A stretch of DNA of 39,028 nucleotides, from positions 1-39,028 of the forward strand of contig CAIYBH010000356.1 in NCBI GenBank assembly GCA_903924405.1. Reading direction: 5' to 3'. The notes below the pieces were generated by a model. It worked only from the letters and a program-made list of their open reading frames with translations. It was not told the DNA's origin and made no database searches. Position 1 is the stretch's first letter; every line of letters starts with the position of its first letter. Positions 1-8,446 of this stretch are shown one piece after another. The translations under genes and the position numbers were made by a program. The stretch is from an uncultured Planctomycetaceae bacterium. Its GTDB lineage: Bacteria > Planctomycetota > Planctomycetia > Planctomycetales > Planctomycetaceae.

Positions 1-2
1 AC

Positions 3-80
3 CCCGCAAATAAGCGACTGGACTGGAAAGCCGAAGGCGATCGCGGCAGCAACGAAGATGGCTCCTACTCCATCGAATAA
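3..80 (+). CDS. C-terminal tail of a truncated gene (partial)
   Basis: Reading frame 3 is open from the window edge to a TAA at 78-80 and encodes about 25 hydrophilic residues ending DGSYSIE. The tail is rich in charged residues (K, R, D, E), which suits a real C terminus. A terminator-like hairpin lies 18 bases downstream on the same strand, supporting a plus-strand gene ending here. Too little is present to name a family. The gene would converge on the WD40 gene at 141-1175. Confidence 0.4.
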   Translation, partial: PANKRLDWKAEGDRGSNEDGSYSIE

Positions 81-98
81 TCCGGTGGTCCAGCGAAT

Positions 99-141
99 CG
101 GCCGGTAGGCTCAGTCGCACCTATCGGCCGCCACCCTTTTT
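99..141 (+). terminator. terminator-like hairpin between convergent genes
   Basis: An 11-base arm CGGCCGGTAGG (99-109) pairs with CCTATCGGCCG (120-130), with one G-U wobble in RNA and a 10-base loop. A run of five T follows at 137-141, after a six-base gap. The T run is on the plus side, so it best fits termination of the gene ending at 80. Confidence 0.5.
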
Positions 142-1175
142 CAGGCAGGCTTCGCTGTCAGTTTGGTGATCCGCAGATTGCGGTCGTGGTGCGCCGTGGC
201 AATCGTGACTCCGTCAGGGTGCAGATCCATGTCACGTGCCAGATTCGGCAGCTGGAACCGATGCACATCCTTTTCGGCATCTGGCTTCCAGAAAATCAAC
301 CACCCCCCGCTACCTCCTCCGCTCACACCGGCCAGCGAGCCATCTGCCAGCCAGTTCAGACGCCAGACGACGCCCTGAGTAATCCCTTCAGCAATCAGCT
401 GACGCTCCGCAGCCCCCGTCTCCACGTTGAACAGAACTACGAGCGGTTCATGCACCGCGCCCAGTGGATTGGACGCTTTATACAGGCCCCCGGCCGCCAA
501 CCTCTGGCCATCTGCACTGACAGCCAGTGCCCGTGCACCACCGAAGTCCACCTGCTGGCCCCCGTTGTAGGAATACAGCGCGGACGCATCAAACTTCTTT
601 AATTCTGCACCAGTCTTCAGGTCCCACTGCCGCACGATGCCCCCCAGATCGCCCGAAAACAGAGTCTGGCCATTCGGGTGAAAGGCCAGGCTGTACACAT
701 GCTTCTCGTGACCTGCAAACTCCCGAATCAGTGAGCCATCCGCAGGATTCCACAGACGCACCATGCGGTCGTTCCCACCACTGGCCACGACGGTCCCATC
801 CGGACTGGTCACCAGCGCCCGCACCCACTGAGTTCCGTGTGCCGCGATCGAACGCTGGACCTGCGGTGAATCGTCCTGTGCGGTCCACCATGTGATCTTC
901 CCGTCGCACCCGCCACTCATCACCACTTTGCCATCCGGTGTGAACGCAAATGCATTCACCCACGTCATATGGCCTCCAGACAGCACCGTCTTCACTCCGT
1001 CACTCAGACGAAACCGCTCCACCACACTGTCTTCCGATCCACAGAACACGTACTGCCCCGTTGGATCAAAACGACAGGAGATCAACGGACGATCATGAGC
1101 CCAGGCGGAGGCCACCCAGGCCAGCTTCGGATCAGGGGTCTCGATGTATGCAGCAGAATTCGTATGGCGGAGCAT
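141..1175 (-). CDS. WD40 repeat protein
   Basis: A 344-residue beta-propeller protein made almost entirely of WD40 repeats. At least three blades are clear, with the pattern GH/AH, then V.A.....G..V.SGG.D..I..W (for example HMTWVNAFAFTPDG, QWVRALVTSPDG and HVYSLAFHPNG). The later blades are more divergent, and the protein probably forms a single seven-bladed propeller. There is no signal peptide or catalytic domain, so it is likely a cytoplasmic scaffold; the partner is unknown. The ATG at 1175 is preferred over the in-frame ATG at 1196 because AGGAG (1184-1188) sits eight bases upstream of it. No co-directional neighbour suggests an operon. Planctomycetes carry many such proteins, so the specific role cannot be inferred. 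Confidence 0.9.
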   Translation of the reverse strand: MLRHTNSAAYIETPDPKLAWVASAWAHDRPLISCRFDPTGQYVFCGSEDSVVERFRLSDGVKTVLSGGHMTWVNAFAFTPDGKVVMSGGCDGKITWWTAQDDSPQVQRSIAAHGTQWVRALVTSPDGTVVASGGNDRMVRLWNPADGSLIREFAGHEKHVYSLAFHPNGQTLFSGDLGGIVRQWDLKTGAELKKFDASALYSYNGGQQVDFGGARALAVSADGQRLAAGGLYKASNPLGAVHEPLVVLFNVETGAAERQLIAEGITQGVVWRLNWLADGSLAGVSGGGSGGWLIFWKPDAEKDVHRFQLPNLARDMDLHPDGVTIATAHHDRNLRITKLTAKPA

Positions 1176-1720
1176 TGCGGGGTCTCCTTGATTCACAGGC
1201 GGGATACAACAGAAATTACCTGCTCACAGCACCTTTGTGCGATTGGCTGAACGACTTTGCCAACACAACGACAACCACACCGGAATTCAGCCAGGCATGT
1301 GCTCAACAGATCCCCAATTGTCCCTCAAACCCCTCTCTGCGCCAATCCACCACTCTCACCCCGCAACTCTGACCACGCTCACACGACATTCAGGCAAGCT
1401 CATTGACGCGGGGAATATCGCCTGACCCCGAATTCACCAGCTTGACTATTTCACCATCCGGAAAATGAATTTGTTCCAACCATTGGATAAGTCGATGTTT
1501 TATTCGATTTTACTCGGAAAATCGCCCGCCTTTCCCGATACACCAGAACACTTTCACCTTGACCCCGGGACAGCAGATCTGTTAGCACAATCCTGAATGG
1601 ACTGGTCGCCAGCATCCAGCAGATTTTACAGGAAATCCCGCTCTCGCGGGACCACGCTTCTGCTCTATACTGCGGAAATTCGTTGCTCTCTCTCCTGATG
1701 CACACTGAAGGCAGGATGCC
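1176..1720. other. intergenic region between divergent genes
   Basis: This 545-bp stretch separates the WD40 gene (-) from the FkbM gene (+) and must hold both promoters. No convincing -35/-10 pair was found. A TATACT hexamer at 1666-1671 is a possible -10 for the FkbM gene but has no good -35. A small hairpin, TCCCGC-TCTC-GCGGGA, lies at 1636-1651. No coding signal was seen. Confidence 0.5.
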
Positions 1721-2545
1721 ATGAAAACTGTATTGCGGGAACTGAAACAGGGACTTGCACAGGCGATGCCTCAGGCCGTTTTCTTTCCGTTTGCCAACGC
1801 GAAAAATGCAGTTCAGGGACGTCGGCAGCGAATTCGTCCTGCCGCTGGTGACCTGGTGGAAGTATCTGACGGGCAGCAGACGATCTTCATCTCTCAACGT
1901 ATCCGACACAATCGCTACAAGCGCGGCATCGATACATGGACCAATTTTCTGGCCAGTCAGTACAACCTCAGCAAACTCGAGGTTCGCCCGGGTGGAGTCT
2001 TCATCGATTGCGGCGCCAATGTCGGGGAACTGGGTTACTGGGCCCGCTCCAGACAACTGCAATACCACGCTTTCGAACCCGAAACCCGCGAAGCTAACTG
2101 CTGCGATCTGAACAACTTCAACGGGCAACCCGGTACCAACCGCCTCGGACTCTGGCACGAGGCCACCGAACTGAAGTTCTATTCCAAGCCGGAATCCGCA
2201 GATAGTTCCTGCATCGAAATTGCCGACTACCACCAGGTGAAGACCATCAAGGTGACCACTCTCGACCAGTATGTCCAGGACAAGGGCATTCAGGCCATCG
2301 AGGTCTTCAAGGTGGAAGCCGAGGGCGCCGAACCCGAGGTTCTGCAGGGTGCCCGACGTACACTGCCAATGTGCCGCTACGTCACCGTGGATTGCGGACG
2401 AGAACGCGGTATTGACGCCCAGGACACCGTGCGGGATGTCTGCAACGTTATGTATCAGTGCGGATTCCGGATTGCTGAGAGTGATATGGTCCGGCTGTCT
2501 CTGCTCTTCGAAAACGTCGCTCAGGCTGAACGACGGGCAGCCTGA
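1721..2545 (+). CDS. FkbM family SAM-dependent methyltransferase
   Basis: A 274-residue protein with a class I (Rossmann) methyltransferase core. SAM-binding motif I is VFIDCGANVG at residues 93-102, followed by an acidic strand end (HAFEPE), as in FkbM enzymes. The characteristic FkbM block reads VFKVEAEGAEPEVLQGA (family form lK.D.EG.E..vL.Ga). Family members O-methylate sugars or polyketides; in bacteria they often act on surface glycans or glycolipids, but the substrate here is unknown. The first 90 residues are less conserved and may be a family-specific cap. An AGGA stretch lies just upstream of the ATG. The hydrolase gene follows 65 bases downstream in the same direction. Confidence 0.9.
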   Translation: MKTVLRELKQGLAQAMPQAVFFPFANAKNAVQGRRQRIRPAAGDLVEVSDGQQTIFISQRIRHNRYKRGIDTWTNFLASQYNLSKLEVRPGGVFIDCGANVGELGYWARSRQLQYHAFEPETREANCCDLNNFNGQPGTNRLGLWHEATELKFYSKPESADSSCIEIADYHQVKTIKVTTLDQYVQDKGIQAIEVFKVEAEGAEPEVLQGARRTLPMCRYVTVDCGRERGIDAQDTVRDVCNVMYQCGFRIAESDMVRLSLLFENVAQAERRAA

Positions 2546-2610
2546 TCACAGCCCCTGCCCCGGGTTCCATGTCTCTGCACAACGGAGCCCAACCGAACCC
2601 CTTGTCCCAC

Positions 2611-3336
2611 ATGAAAATCCTCTTTCTCCACGGCTGGCATTCCGTACCCGGCGGCGTCAAACCCTCGTCGCTGATCGCACAGGGCCACCTGGTGCTGAAT
2701 CCGGCGCTGGATGATGACGACTTTGCATCGGCTGTACGTACTGCACAGGCCGCTTATGACTCGCAGACGCCGGATGTGATTGTCGGAAGTTCCCGAGGGG
2801 CTGCCGTTGCCCTCCATCTCCATTCTGCCCGGACTCCGCTGGTCCTGCTGTGCCCGGCATGGAAAAACTACGGCGGGCACAGGCCCCTGAAAGCCAATTC
2901 ACTCATCCTGCACAGCCGACAGGATTCCGTGATCCCCTTCTCAGACTCTGAAGAACTCGTCCGATCCAGCGGTCTGCCCCCCGAAATCCTGCTTGAAGTC
3001 GGTCGGGATCATCGATTGGCAGACCCGGAATCCCTGTCCGTCCTGCACTGGGCCTGCACTCTGCTGGCATCCGGTCAGCACCTGCCCGCGCTCGACGAAG
3101 ACTCTCAGTTTGCTCCGGATTCTGCAGACCCCCGCAATGCCCTCGCCCATCAGGAAGCCAGCTACGTGTGCGACGCCTGCGGTGAGGAAATCGTGATTCC
3201 ACTGGACCTGACCGAAGGCACCAGCCAGACCTACGTCGAAGACTGTCCGGTCTGCTGCCGTGCCAACACCATCCATGTCCGGATGGACGACTATGGACAG
3301 GCCCATGTCCACGCGGATCCCGAACAGGATCCCTAG
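2611..3336 (+). CDS. RBBP9/YdeN-like alpha/beta hydrolase fused to a CPXCG-type zinc-binding tail
   Basis: A 241-residue two-domain protein. Residues 1-155 are a small alpha/beta hydrolase: the N-terminal strand LFLHGWHS, a nucleophile elbow GSSRG with Ser61, and a likely triad completed by Asp105 (SRQDSVIPF) and His134 (GRDHRLADP). Residues 184-228 form a cysteine-rich module with CDACGE (Cys187, Cys190) and EDCPVCC (Cys212, Cys215, Cys216). This matches the CPXCG cysteine-rich family, which is usually a free-standing protein of about 60 residues. The four CxxC cysteines probably bind zinc. An acidic linker (about 160-180) joins the domains. The ATG at 2611 starts directly at the hydrolase fold; an in-frame ATG at 2569 would add 14 non-conserved residues, and neither has a clear ribosome site. 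Substrate unknown. Confidence 0.85.
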   Translation: MKILFLHGWHSVPGGVKPSSLIAQGHLVLNPALDDDDFASAVRTAQAAYDSQTPDVIVGSSRGAAVALHLHSARTPLVLLCPAWKNYGGHRPLKANSLILHSRQDSVIPFSDSEELVRSSGLPPEILLEVGRDHRLADPESLSVLHWACTLLASGQHLPALDEDSQFAPDSADPRNALAHQEASYVCDACGEEIVIPLDLTEGTSQTYVEDCPVCCRANTIHVRMDDYGQAHVHADPEQDP

Positions 3337-3498
3337 CGCAGCCAGCCGTAAACGGGGAAGATGGTGCCGTAGGAATAGCAATGTTCCGAATAGCGGCTCG
3401 TTCCGAGGCACCACGGTCCTGCCCTGTTTCGCAGATCCACAAAGGCGCTCTGCCACCTTCACACTTCATCACAGGCTGGAATGCACGCCGTTCAAGGC

Positions 3499-6400
3499 TC
3501 ACTGCAGCCCCAGCAAAGCCGCCAGATTCGTGGCAGAAGGTGGCCCGAATCGCGGCTCCAGTGACACACCCAGACCCACATTGTCTTTGCTGAAGTCCAG
3601 CCCGAATCCAAAGTGCAGCACCCAGTCCAGACCGACACGGGATACCGTCAGCGACGATCCCCGCGCTTCCCGCTGAGCAACGTCATACGCAAAGGACGCT
3701 GTAGAAATCCATCGCGGGCTCATCTGATAACTGTAGCTGCTGATCAGGGTCTGGCTGTTCAGGTAACTGCCTGCAGAAACTTCCCGGAAGCCTACGTAAA
3801 CGCTGCCCCGCAAGCTCCGCTGACTCAGCATGCCGATACTCCACACGCTGGACGCATTCTCAAACAGATCCCAGGACGAATCCGTCATCAGACTGGTCCG
3901 GTCACTGAAGTTCCACCGGTAATGGCTGTACAGCAGTCCGAAATCCTCGCTGAAGTTATCCCGCTCTGCGTCCGGAAAATACGTCGCCCCGTATTCCCAG
4001 ACCATCCAGTCACGAATTCGGGGTGCATTGTCTGGTCCCGTCTTTGTCTGCAGTCGATCCCGAAACCCAATCCGCAGAGCCTGCAGATTGTCGGCAATTT
4101 CATGATAAGGAGCACTGGACCAGAGCCCTGCCCCGGTACGAAGTGCATAGTTTCGCGGATTGAACTGTGCCGGAATCGCTCCAGGAAAAATCTGCGTATT
4201 CAAGGTGTATCGGGAGCGAAAACGTTCCTGAGCATTCTCGTCGATTTCGTTGTACTGAGGGATCTCATTCAGACTGGTCGAAGCATCCGTAAACGCATAC
4301 TCAAGCATCGTGTCATGCTTGTGCGCCAGCCCGTTGACTCCGAGGATCTCACTACGTGCAAATGGAAACAGCTTCGTCGCCGAAAGCCGAGCACGCAACC
4401 CGGCGTTGACAAGGTATCGGTCCACTGACTGCGCCGTGAATCCCTCCTCCCAGAACGCTGCCTCACCGCCAACGAATGGCTCCAGAGTTATCGGGCCTAC
4501 ATTAACAGGGGCATTCAGCTCATGCCGTGTCATGAGTACTACCCCTGACGCATTAGTCATGTAGGGCAAACCCATTGGCGTGTAGGGGTCGTCAGGGTCC
4601 GAGGGCAACTGCAGCGGCTGCATGTCTGCGTACCCCGCACTTGAATGCATGTTCCAGTAAACTCGACCATCCAGCAACGGCTGAGAAAACGCGTACACGT
4701 CCCCCCGCGGCAGCCACTGCGTATTGGCCTCGAAACCACTCAGATCCGTTCGCCCCCAGAACATGCCTGACCATGCCCCGGCATCTTTCCGAATTCCCAG
4801 TACGGTCTCCACATCCTTTTCACTGTCAAACCGACCTTCGTCATACTGTTCAAGATAGTTTCTATCCGACAAATAACCAATTTCCCCGAACAACAACCCC
4901 TGATCCGGCAACGCCTGACGATGCCGCCACGTCACCTCACCACGACTGTTGTCCCGCGGGTCCAGCTCACGCCGATCCAGCCCCAGATTGTCATTCCCCG
5001 AATCATACTGATAGTAAAGCGTTCCTCCGCCCTGCCATCGACCCAGTGAATTCTCTCCTTCGTATTCCCCGCGAATCCCGGTACCCGGTCCCCGCTTGCT
5101 CCGATAATCCCCCAGCAAATCCCAGCGCTGTCCCGGTTGTCGCGGCATACCCAGCAACTTGTTCAAATCCCAGACGGTATTCAGCTGCAAACCAAATATC
5201 CGGTCCTGCGTCACTGTCACCCCGCGAATCGGAATCCCCGGATCTTCGGCCGGCCCGCTCACCTTCGGCAGATACATCAGCGGCACATCGCCCACCACAA
5301 ACTGATTGTTCAGACTGGTGATCCACGTCGTGTTGCCCAGCACCTGCTGCCCCGTCAACGGATCAATCCCTGCCAATCGTGAGGGCCCCTGCTCCACAAA
5401 GATATCGCTGGCTCGCAGCCGATACCCGGGCTTTCCGTACGGACTGGTCGTGGCCCATGCATTCTGCACGTGAAACCGATCACTGCTCAACTGCCGCATG
5501 CGCTCGCCGCGAATTCGAAAGTCACCCCCGGTGGATGGCACAAACGCCCGCAACTCGGCATTCAACAGCAAGGCCCGATTCCCCGCCGCATCAAAAAATC
5601 CATGCGTCGCCCGAATCGAATTCTGATTCTGCCGAATGACAATGTTGCCCTCAAGATACACCTGAAAACGAGCATCTGCCGGCTGTACGACCGTACTTCC
5701 CGCTTCCAGCGCGTCCCCTTCGCCCGCCTGAGTCCAGATCACCACACGGTCAGCAGACAAATCCACCAGCCCCGGCGCGATATTCAAGCCTTCAATGTTC
5801 GAATCCAGCCCGTCGATCAACACGTTCACACCACCCGTGATCACCGTCACCCGTTCCGCAGGTACTGTGTCCGGGGTCGTCGAGGATTCCACACGCAGTG
5901 GATCACTGGAACGCGGGCGGATCTGCACGCGCCGTGCGCCTGTCGACGCCGTCTGCGACAGTGATGAGACCGGCGGGGAGAAAATATCACTCGGATTCTG
6001 CACGCTTGGCAGAGATGCCTCAACGGCATCCCCCGGATACAACCGCTGCAGGGCACGCCGCAACAGCGGCTGATCTGTACTCTCCGCCGCCGCCGAATCC
6101 TGCACTTCGATCTCAGGAGCCACCACAGACTCCAGCCGAAACGCTTTTGCTCCGGTCGATCGACGACCGCTGCGCGTCTCGATTGTCAAGTCCTCGCCAT
6201 ACACCGCCGTGTCATAGCCCGCAGATGTGCGCGTGACAAACAGAGCCATCCGGTTCGCGGAAAACGTGCTGTCGCCCTGAGTCACATGGGCACGCCCGGT
6301 GATCAGATGAACCTCCATCGACTCCGACTTCAGGACCTCCTCGTACAAACCACTCACGCGAACACGCTGCTCAGCGTCGTCCGTAAAACTCTCTGCCGGA

Positions 6401-6510
6401 GACACCCTTGCAATCTCACCCTCGTCCCCGCGCGCAACCCCGGCCATTGCCACCAGCACGGTCGCAACAGTCAGAAAAATTGCCGTAAGAAACGCAGGAC
6501 GATGACTCAT
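3499..6510 (-). CDS. LptD/OstA-like LPS-assembly outer-membrane protein
   Basis: A 1003-residue predicted outer-membrane protein. Residues 1-28 are a signal peptide ending AGVARG. Residues about 50-370 resemble the OstA/LptA jelly-roll, with repeated phrases such as VHLITGRAHVTQGD, VTVITGGVNVLID and VYLEGNIVIRQNQN. Residues about 390-1003 alternate in the manner of beta-barrel strands and include conserved LptD phrases (DVPLMYLPKV, and the GLQLNTVWDLNKLLG region). In didermic bacteria LptD inserts lipopolysaccharide into the outer leaflet. Unlike the Escherichia coli protein there is no cysteine anywhere, and the barrel does not end in an aromatic residue. A sigma70-like promoter lies about 295 bases upstream. 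It faces the hydrolase gene tail to tail. No lptE or other lpt gene is adjacent. Confidence 0.85.
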   Translation of the reverse strand: MSHRPAFLTAIFLTVATVLVAMAGVARGDEGEIARVSPAESFTDDAEQRVRVSGLYEEVLKSESMEVHLITGRAHVTQGDSTFSANRMALFVTRTSAGYDTAVYGEDLTIETRSGRRSTGAKAFRLESVVAPEIEVQDSAAAESTDQPLLRRALQRLYPGDAVEASLPSVQNPSDIFSPPVSSLSQTASTGARRVQIRPRSSDPLRVESSTTPDTVPAERVTVITGGVNVLIDGLDSNIEGLNIAPGLVDLSADRVVIWTQAGEGDALEAGSTVVQPADARFQVYLEGNIVIRQNQNSIRATHGFFDAAGNRALLLNAELRAFVPSTGGDFRIRGERMRQLSSDRFHVQNAWATTSPYGKPGYRLRASDIFVEQGPSRLAGIDPLTGQQVLGNTTWITSLNNQFVVGDVPLMYLPKVSGPAEDPGIPIRGVTVTQDRIFGLQLNTVWDLNKLLGMPRQPGQRWDLLGDYRSKRGPGTGIRGEYEGENSLGRWQGGGTLYYQYDSGNDNLGLDRRELDPRDNSRGEVTWRHRQALPDQGLLFGEIGYLSDRNYLEQYDEGRFDSEKDVETVLGIRKDAGAWSGMFWGRTDLSGFEANTQWLPRGDVYAFSQPLLDGRVYWNMHSSAGYADMQPLQLPSDPDDPYTPMGLPYMTNASGVVLMTRHELNAPVNVGPITLEPFVGGEAAFWEEGFTAQSVDRYLVNAGLRARLSATKLFPFARSEILGVNGLAHKHDTMLEYAFTDASTSLNEIPQYNEIDENAQERFRSRYTLNTQIFPGAIPAQFNPRNYALRTGAGLWSSAPYHEIADNLQALRIGFRDRLQTKTGPDNAPRIRDWMVWEYGATYFPDAERDNFSEDFGLLYSHYRWNFSDRTSLMTDSSWDLFENASSVWSIGMLSQRSLRGSVYVGFREVSAGSYLNSQTLISSYSYQMSPRWISTASFAYDVAQREARGSSLTVSRVGLDWVLHFGFGLDFSKDNVGLGVSLEPRFGPPSATNLAALLGLQ

Positions 6511-6982
6511 TCAATCGCCATCACAGGTCAATCGGATCAGCAGTGTATTCGCACAAACCAGGTACCAGCAAAAACCACGCAAGGTCCCGATCCCGGTCCA
6601 GCTAATCAGCCACCAGACGCCGTCACGGTATGCCCGAAAGCACCGCAGACACACCTGATCCAGGCAGTCACAGGCCTTGCAGGAAACAGCAACGGAGAGC
6701 TCGCAGGAGGGAGTATCAGCGATTGTTCCGGAATATCTCCCGGCTCAACACGCAACCATGGAAAGGAAATCAGGGAGGGGATCGAAAACAAATACGCGTC
6801 GCGGACTATACGGCCGACCGCAAAAACGGGTCAATATCGGACAGGCGGCCAGCGGAATACGTAAGCCGAATCCACGCAACGCTTTACGAAAACTGCACTT
6901 TTCCCGAAAAGCCATGAATGACGCATTTTCGGGGTAAATCGAGGTCCGAAATGGGAGCCAGCTTCAGAACAGGGGTGGGCAG
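6511..6982. other. gene-free upstream region of the lptD-like gene
   Basis: No credible reading frame is present. The region contains the lptD promoter candidate and a short inverted repeat (CTTTTC-CC-GAAAAG) near 6897-6910. It ends at the REP-like repeat cluster. Confidence 0.5.
6805..6834 (-). promoter_or_regulatory. sigma70-like promoter of the lptD-like gene
   Basis: Read on the minus strand, TTGACC (6829-6834) and TATAGT (6805-6810) are separated by 18 bases. Each hexamer matches the sigma70 consensus at five of six positions. It points toward the lptD-like gene starting at 6510 and would leave a leader of almost 300 bases. Confidence 0.45.
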
Positions 6983-7114
6983 AAAAGGGGTCAGGAACCA
7001 ATAGCCTAATAGCCCAAAGGGTGCTCCGCAGCATCGGAAAAGGGGTCAGGACCCAATAGCCAAATGGCCCGAAGGGTGCTCCGCACGATTGGGTCCTGCC
7101 CCCTTTTCCGATGC
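6983..7114. repeat. REP-like repeat cluster: two direct units plus an inverted arm
   Basis: Two 48-base units, 6983-7030 and 7038-7085, begin AAAAGGGGTCAGGA and end AAGGGTGCTCCGCA, and match at 44 of 48 positions. The second unit is also the left half of an inverted repeat. The 27-base arm 7031-7057 pairs with 7088-7114 with a single mismatch, leaving a 30-base loop. The layout resembles REP/BIME elements mobilised by REP-associated tyrosine transposases (RAYTs); no transposase gene is in the window. It lies between two minus-strand genes. Confidence 0.7.
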
Positions 7115-7131
7115 GCACTTTTCTGAAGCCC

Positions 7132-7593
7132 TCAGGACTTCCCCGCCTGACGCAGCAGAACGTCCGCCAGTACCCAAAGCATCACTGCAGATCGCGCGGA
7201 CCAAAGCACCGTGCGGATCCAGTTACTCTGCACCAGTTGCGTATGCACTTTCGCGTCAAATGACTGACACAGCACATCATGCATCGGAACCTGCAGAAAG
7301 AATGTCGATGCCCAGAGTAATCCCACCAGACCACACCCAATCAGCAACAGCCATTCCGAACCGGCGACCGGTTTCCACGCAAGCCAGATCGATGTGGCCA
7401 GTTCCACAGTCATCAGAGGCAGCACAATCGGTGTGATATTGCGGCAGTGCAGTTGCTCATACGCCACAAAAAATTCCGCCCCCACTCGGCTCATCAGAGG
7501 ATACTGGACCAACTGAATCAACCAGATCAGACCTGTCATGGCAAACGTACAGAATGCACAAGCCAGCAACACCATGCTATTGCTCAAAGTCAC
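7132..7593 (-). CDS. uncharacterised four-helix integral membrane protein
   Basis: A 153-residue protein with four predicted transmembrane helices, at about residues 5-28, 50-72, 78-98 and 125-147. Conserved-looking features are the first loop (IQLVQYPLMSRVG, then YEQLH and ITPIVLP), a loop QVPMHDVL, and the motif LVQSNWIRTVLWSARS before the last helix. I recall proteins with this arrangement as uncharacterised conserved membrane proteins in several phyla; no function is known to me. The start is a GTG at 7593 with GGGGAG (7600-7605) six bases upstream, a strong ribosome site; an ATG at 7575 is the alternative. It lies just downstream of the REP-like cluster in genome coordinates and has no evident operon partner. 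Confidence 0.75.
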   Translation of the reverse strand: MTLSNSMVLLACAFCTFAMTGLIWLIQLVQYPLMSRVGAEFFVAYEQLHCRNITPIVLPLMTVELATSIWLAWKPVAGSEWLLLIGCGLVGLLWASTFFLQVPMHDVLCQSFDAKVHTQLVQSNWIRTVLWSARSAVMLWVLADVLLRQAGKS

Positions 7594-8446
7594 GCCCGAC
7601 TCCCCTCACGCTCTATTCTCAGGTTCCATATCCGTCGCACATATCTCACCTCGGATCCTCGCTGCCGCCCCTTATCCTTCCAGCGTGTCCCATGCAGAAA
7701 TTCCACCCTGCAGATTTCCAATCCTGCCGGAAACTTCCGGCTTTTCGGGAACCGTTGCAGCTCCGTATCCGTCTGTCTGACATGCAGACACAACGCTCAG
7801 GCGCGGACTCTGTCACAATTCTGGAACTCGCAGGCCTGCTTCACGTGAGCTTTTCCGTATCCGACACGTCTCATAGAAGTTCCGCAACAATCAAAGACGC
7901 AATCCACTGGAAATCAAGTCGATGAACACCACTCGAGATCCTGAAAATGAGCGAATTTCTCGCAAAATCACCGGGAATTGCTGCCTGTTCGCTCCCCGAC
8001 ACTGCTCCCGGGGTTCGTGTCGGCTCCAGACCTGCTTCTGGCTTTTGCCCGTCGGAAGTCCTGCGGAATTCTGTAGAATTGGTTCTGAAAACTTCCTCAC
8101 CAGACACGCGGACACCGTCACCGTGGTCTCGTGCTGAACATGCGGATTCGTTAACCTGACCCCGCGACGGTATTGCGCCCGGGCATTCCAGCCTGTTCGT
8201 GAATCGGATGGCGATGCGATTGTGATGACTTCCTGCGGCACGGGATTTCGACAACACAACTGCTGATCGTCCGCCTTCTGGCCCAACCGGAGCCACAAAA
8301 CTCATTCCGATGTTCCGACTGTCAGCGAACGACTCGCTGCCGAAGCAATGCCACGCGTAAAGGCATGCATCAGCAGTGTAGAGCCGATGCTGAGTCCTCT
8401 TTTCCGGATCCGGATTTAGTCATCTCCCTGCGACAGGACTGAATAC
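7594..8446. other. gene-free region between divergent genes
   Basis: About 850 bp without a credible gene; minus-strand open frames here lack family resemblance and a ribosome site. It contains a short inverted repeat GCCGGAAACTTCCGGC followed by TTTT (7726-7745) and a 12-base palindrome TCCGGATCCGGA (8403-8414) just ahead of the macroglobulin gene. The promoter of that gene must lie here but was not identified. Confidence 0.45.

Noticed and set aside
1451..2233. 260-codon open frame on the minus strand
   Set aside because: It is antisense to the clear FkbM methyltransferase gene and has no family resemblance.
6831..7118. 95-codon minus-strand frame
   Set aside because: It is a translation of the REP-like repeats; such frames are a frequent source of false hypothetical proteins.
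7871..8305. Overlapping minus-strand frames of 135-144 codons
   Set aside because: Two competing frames, no ribosome site, no family resemblance; treated as chance frames in a GC-rich gap.
8403..8414. 12-base palindrome before the macroglobulin gene
   Set aside because: Short and built of common GC-rich tetramers, with no promoter nearby; not enough to call an operator.
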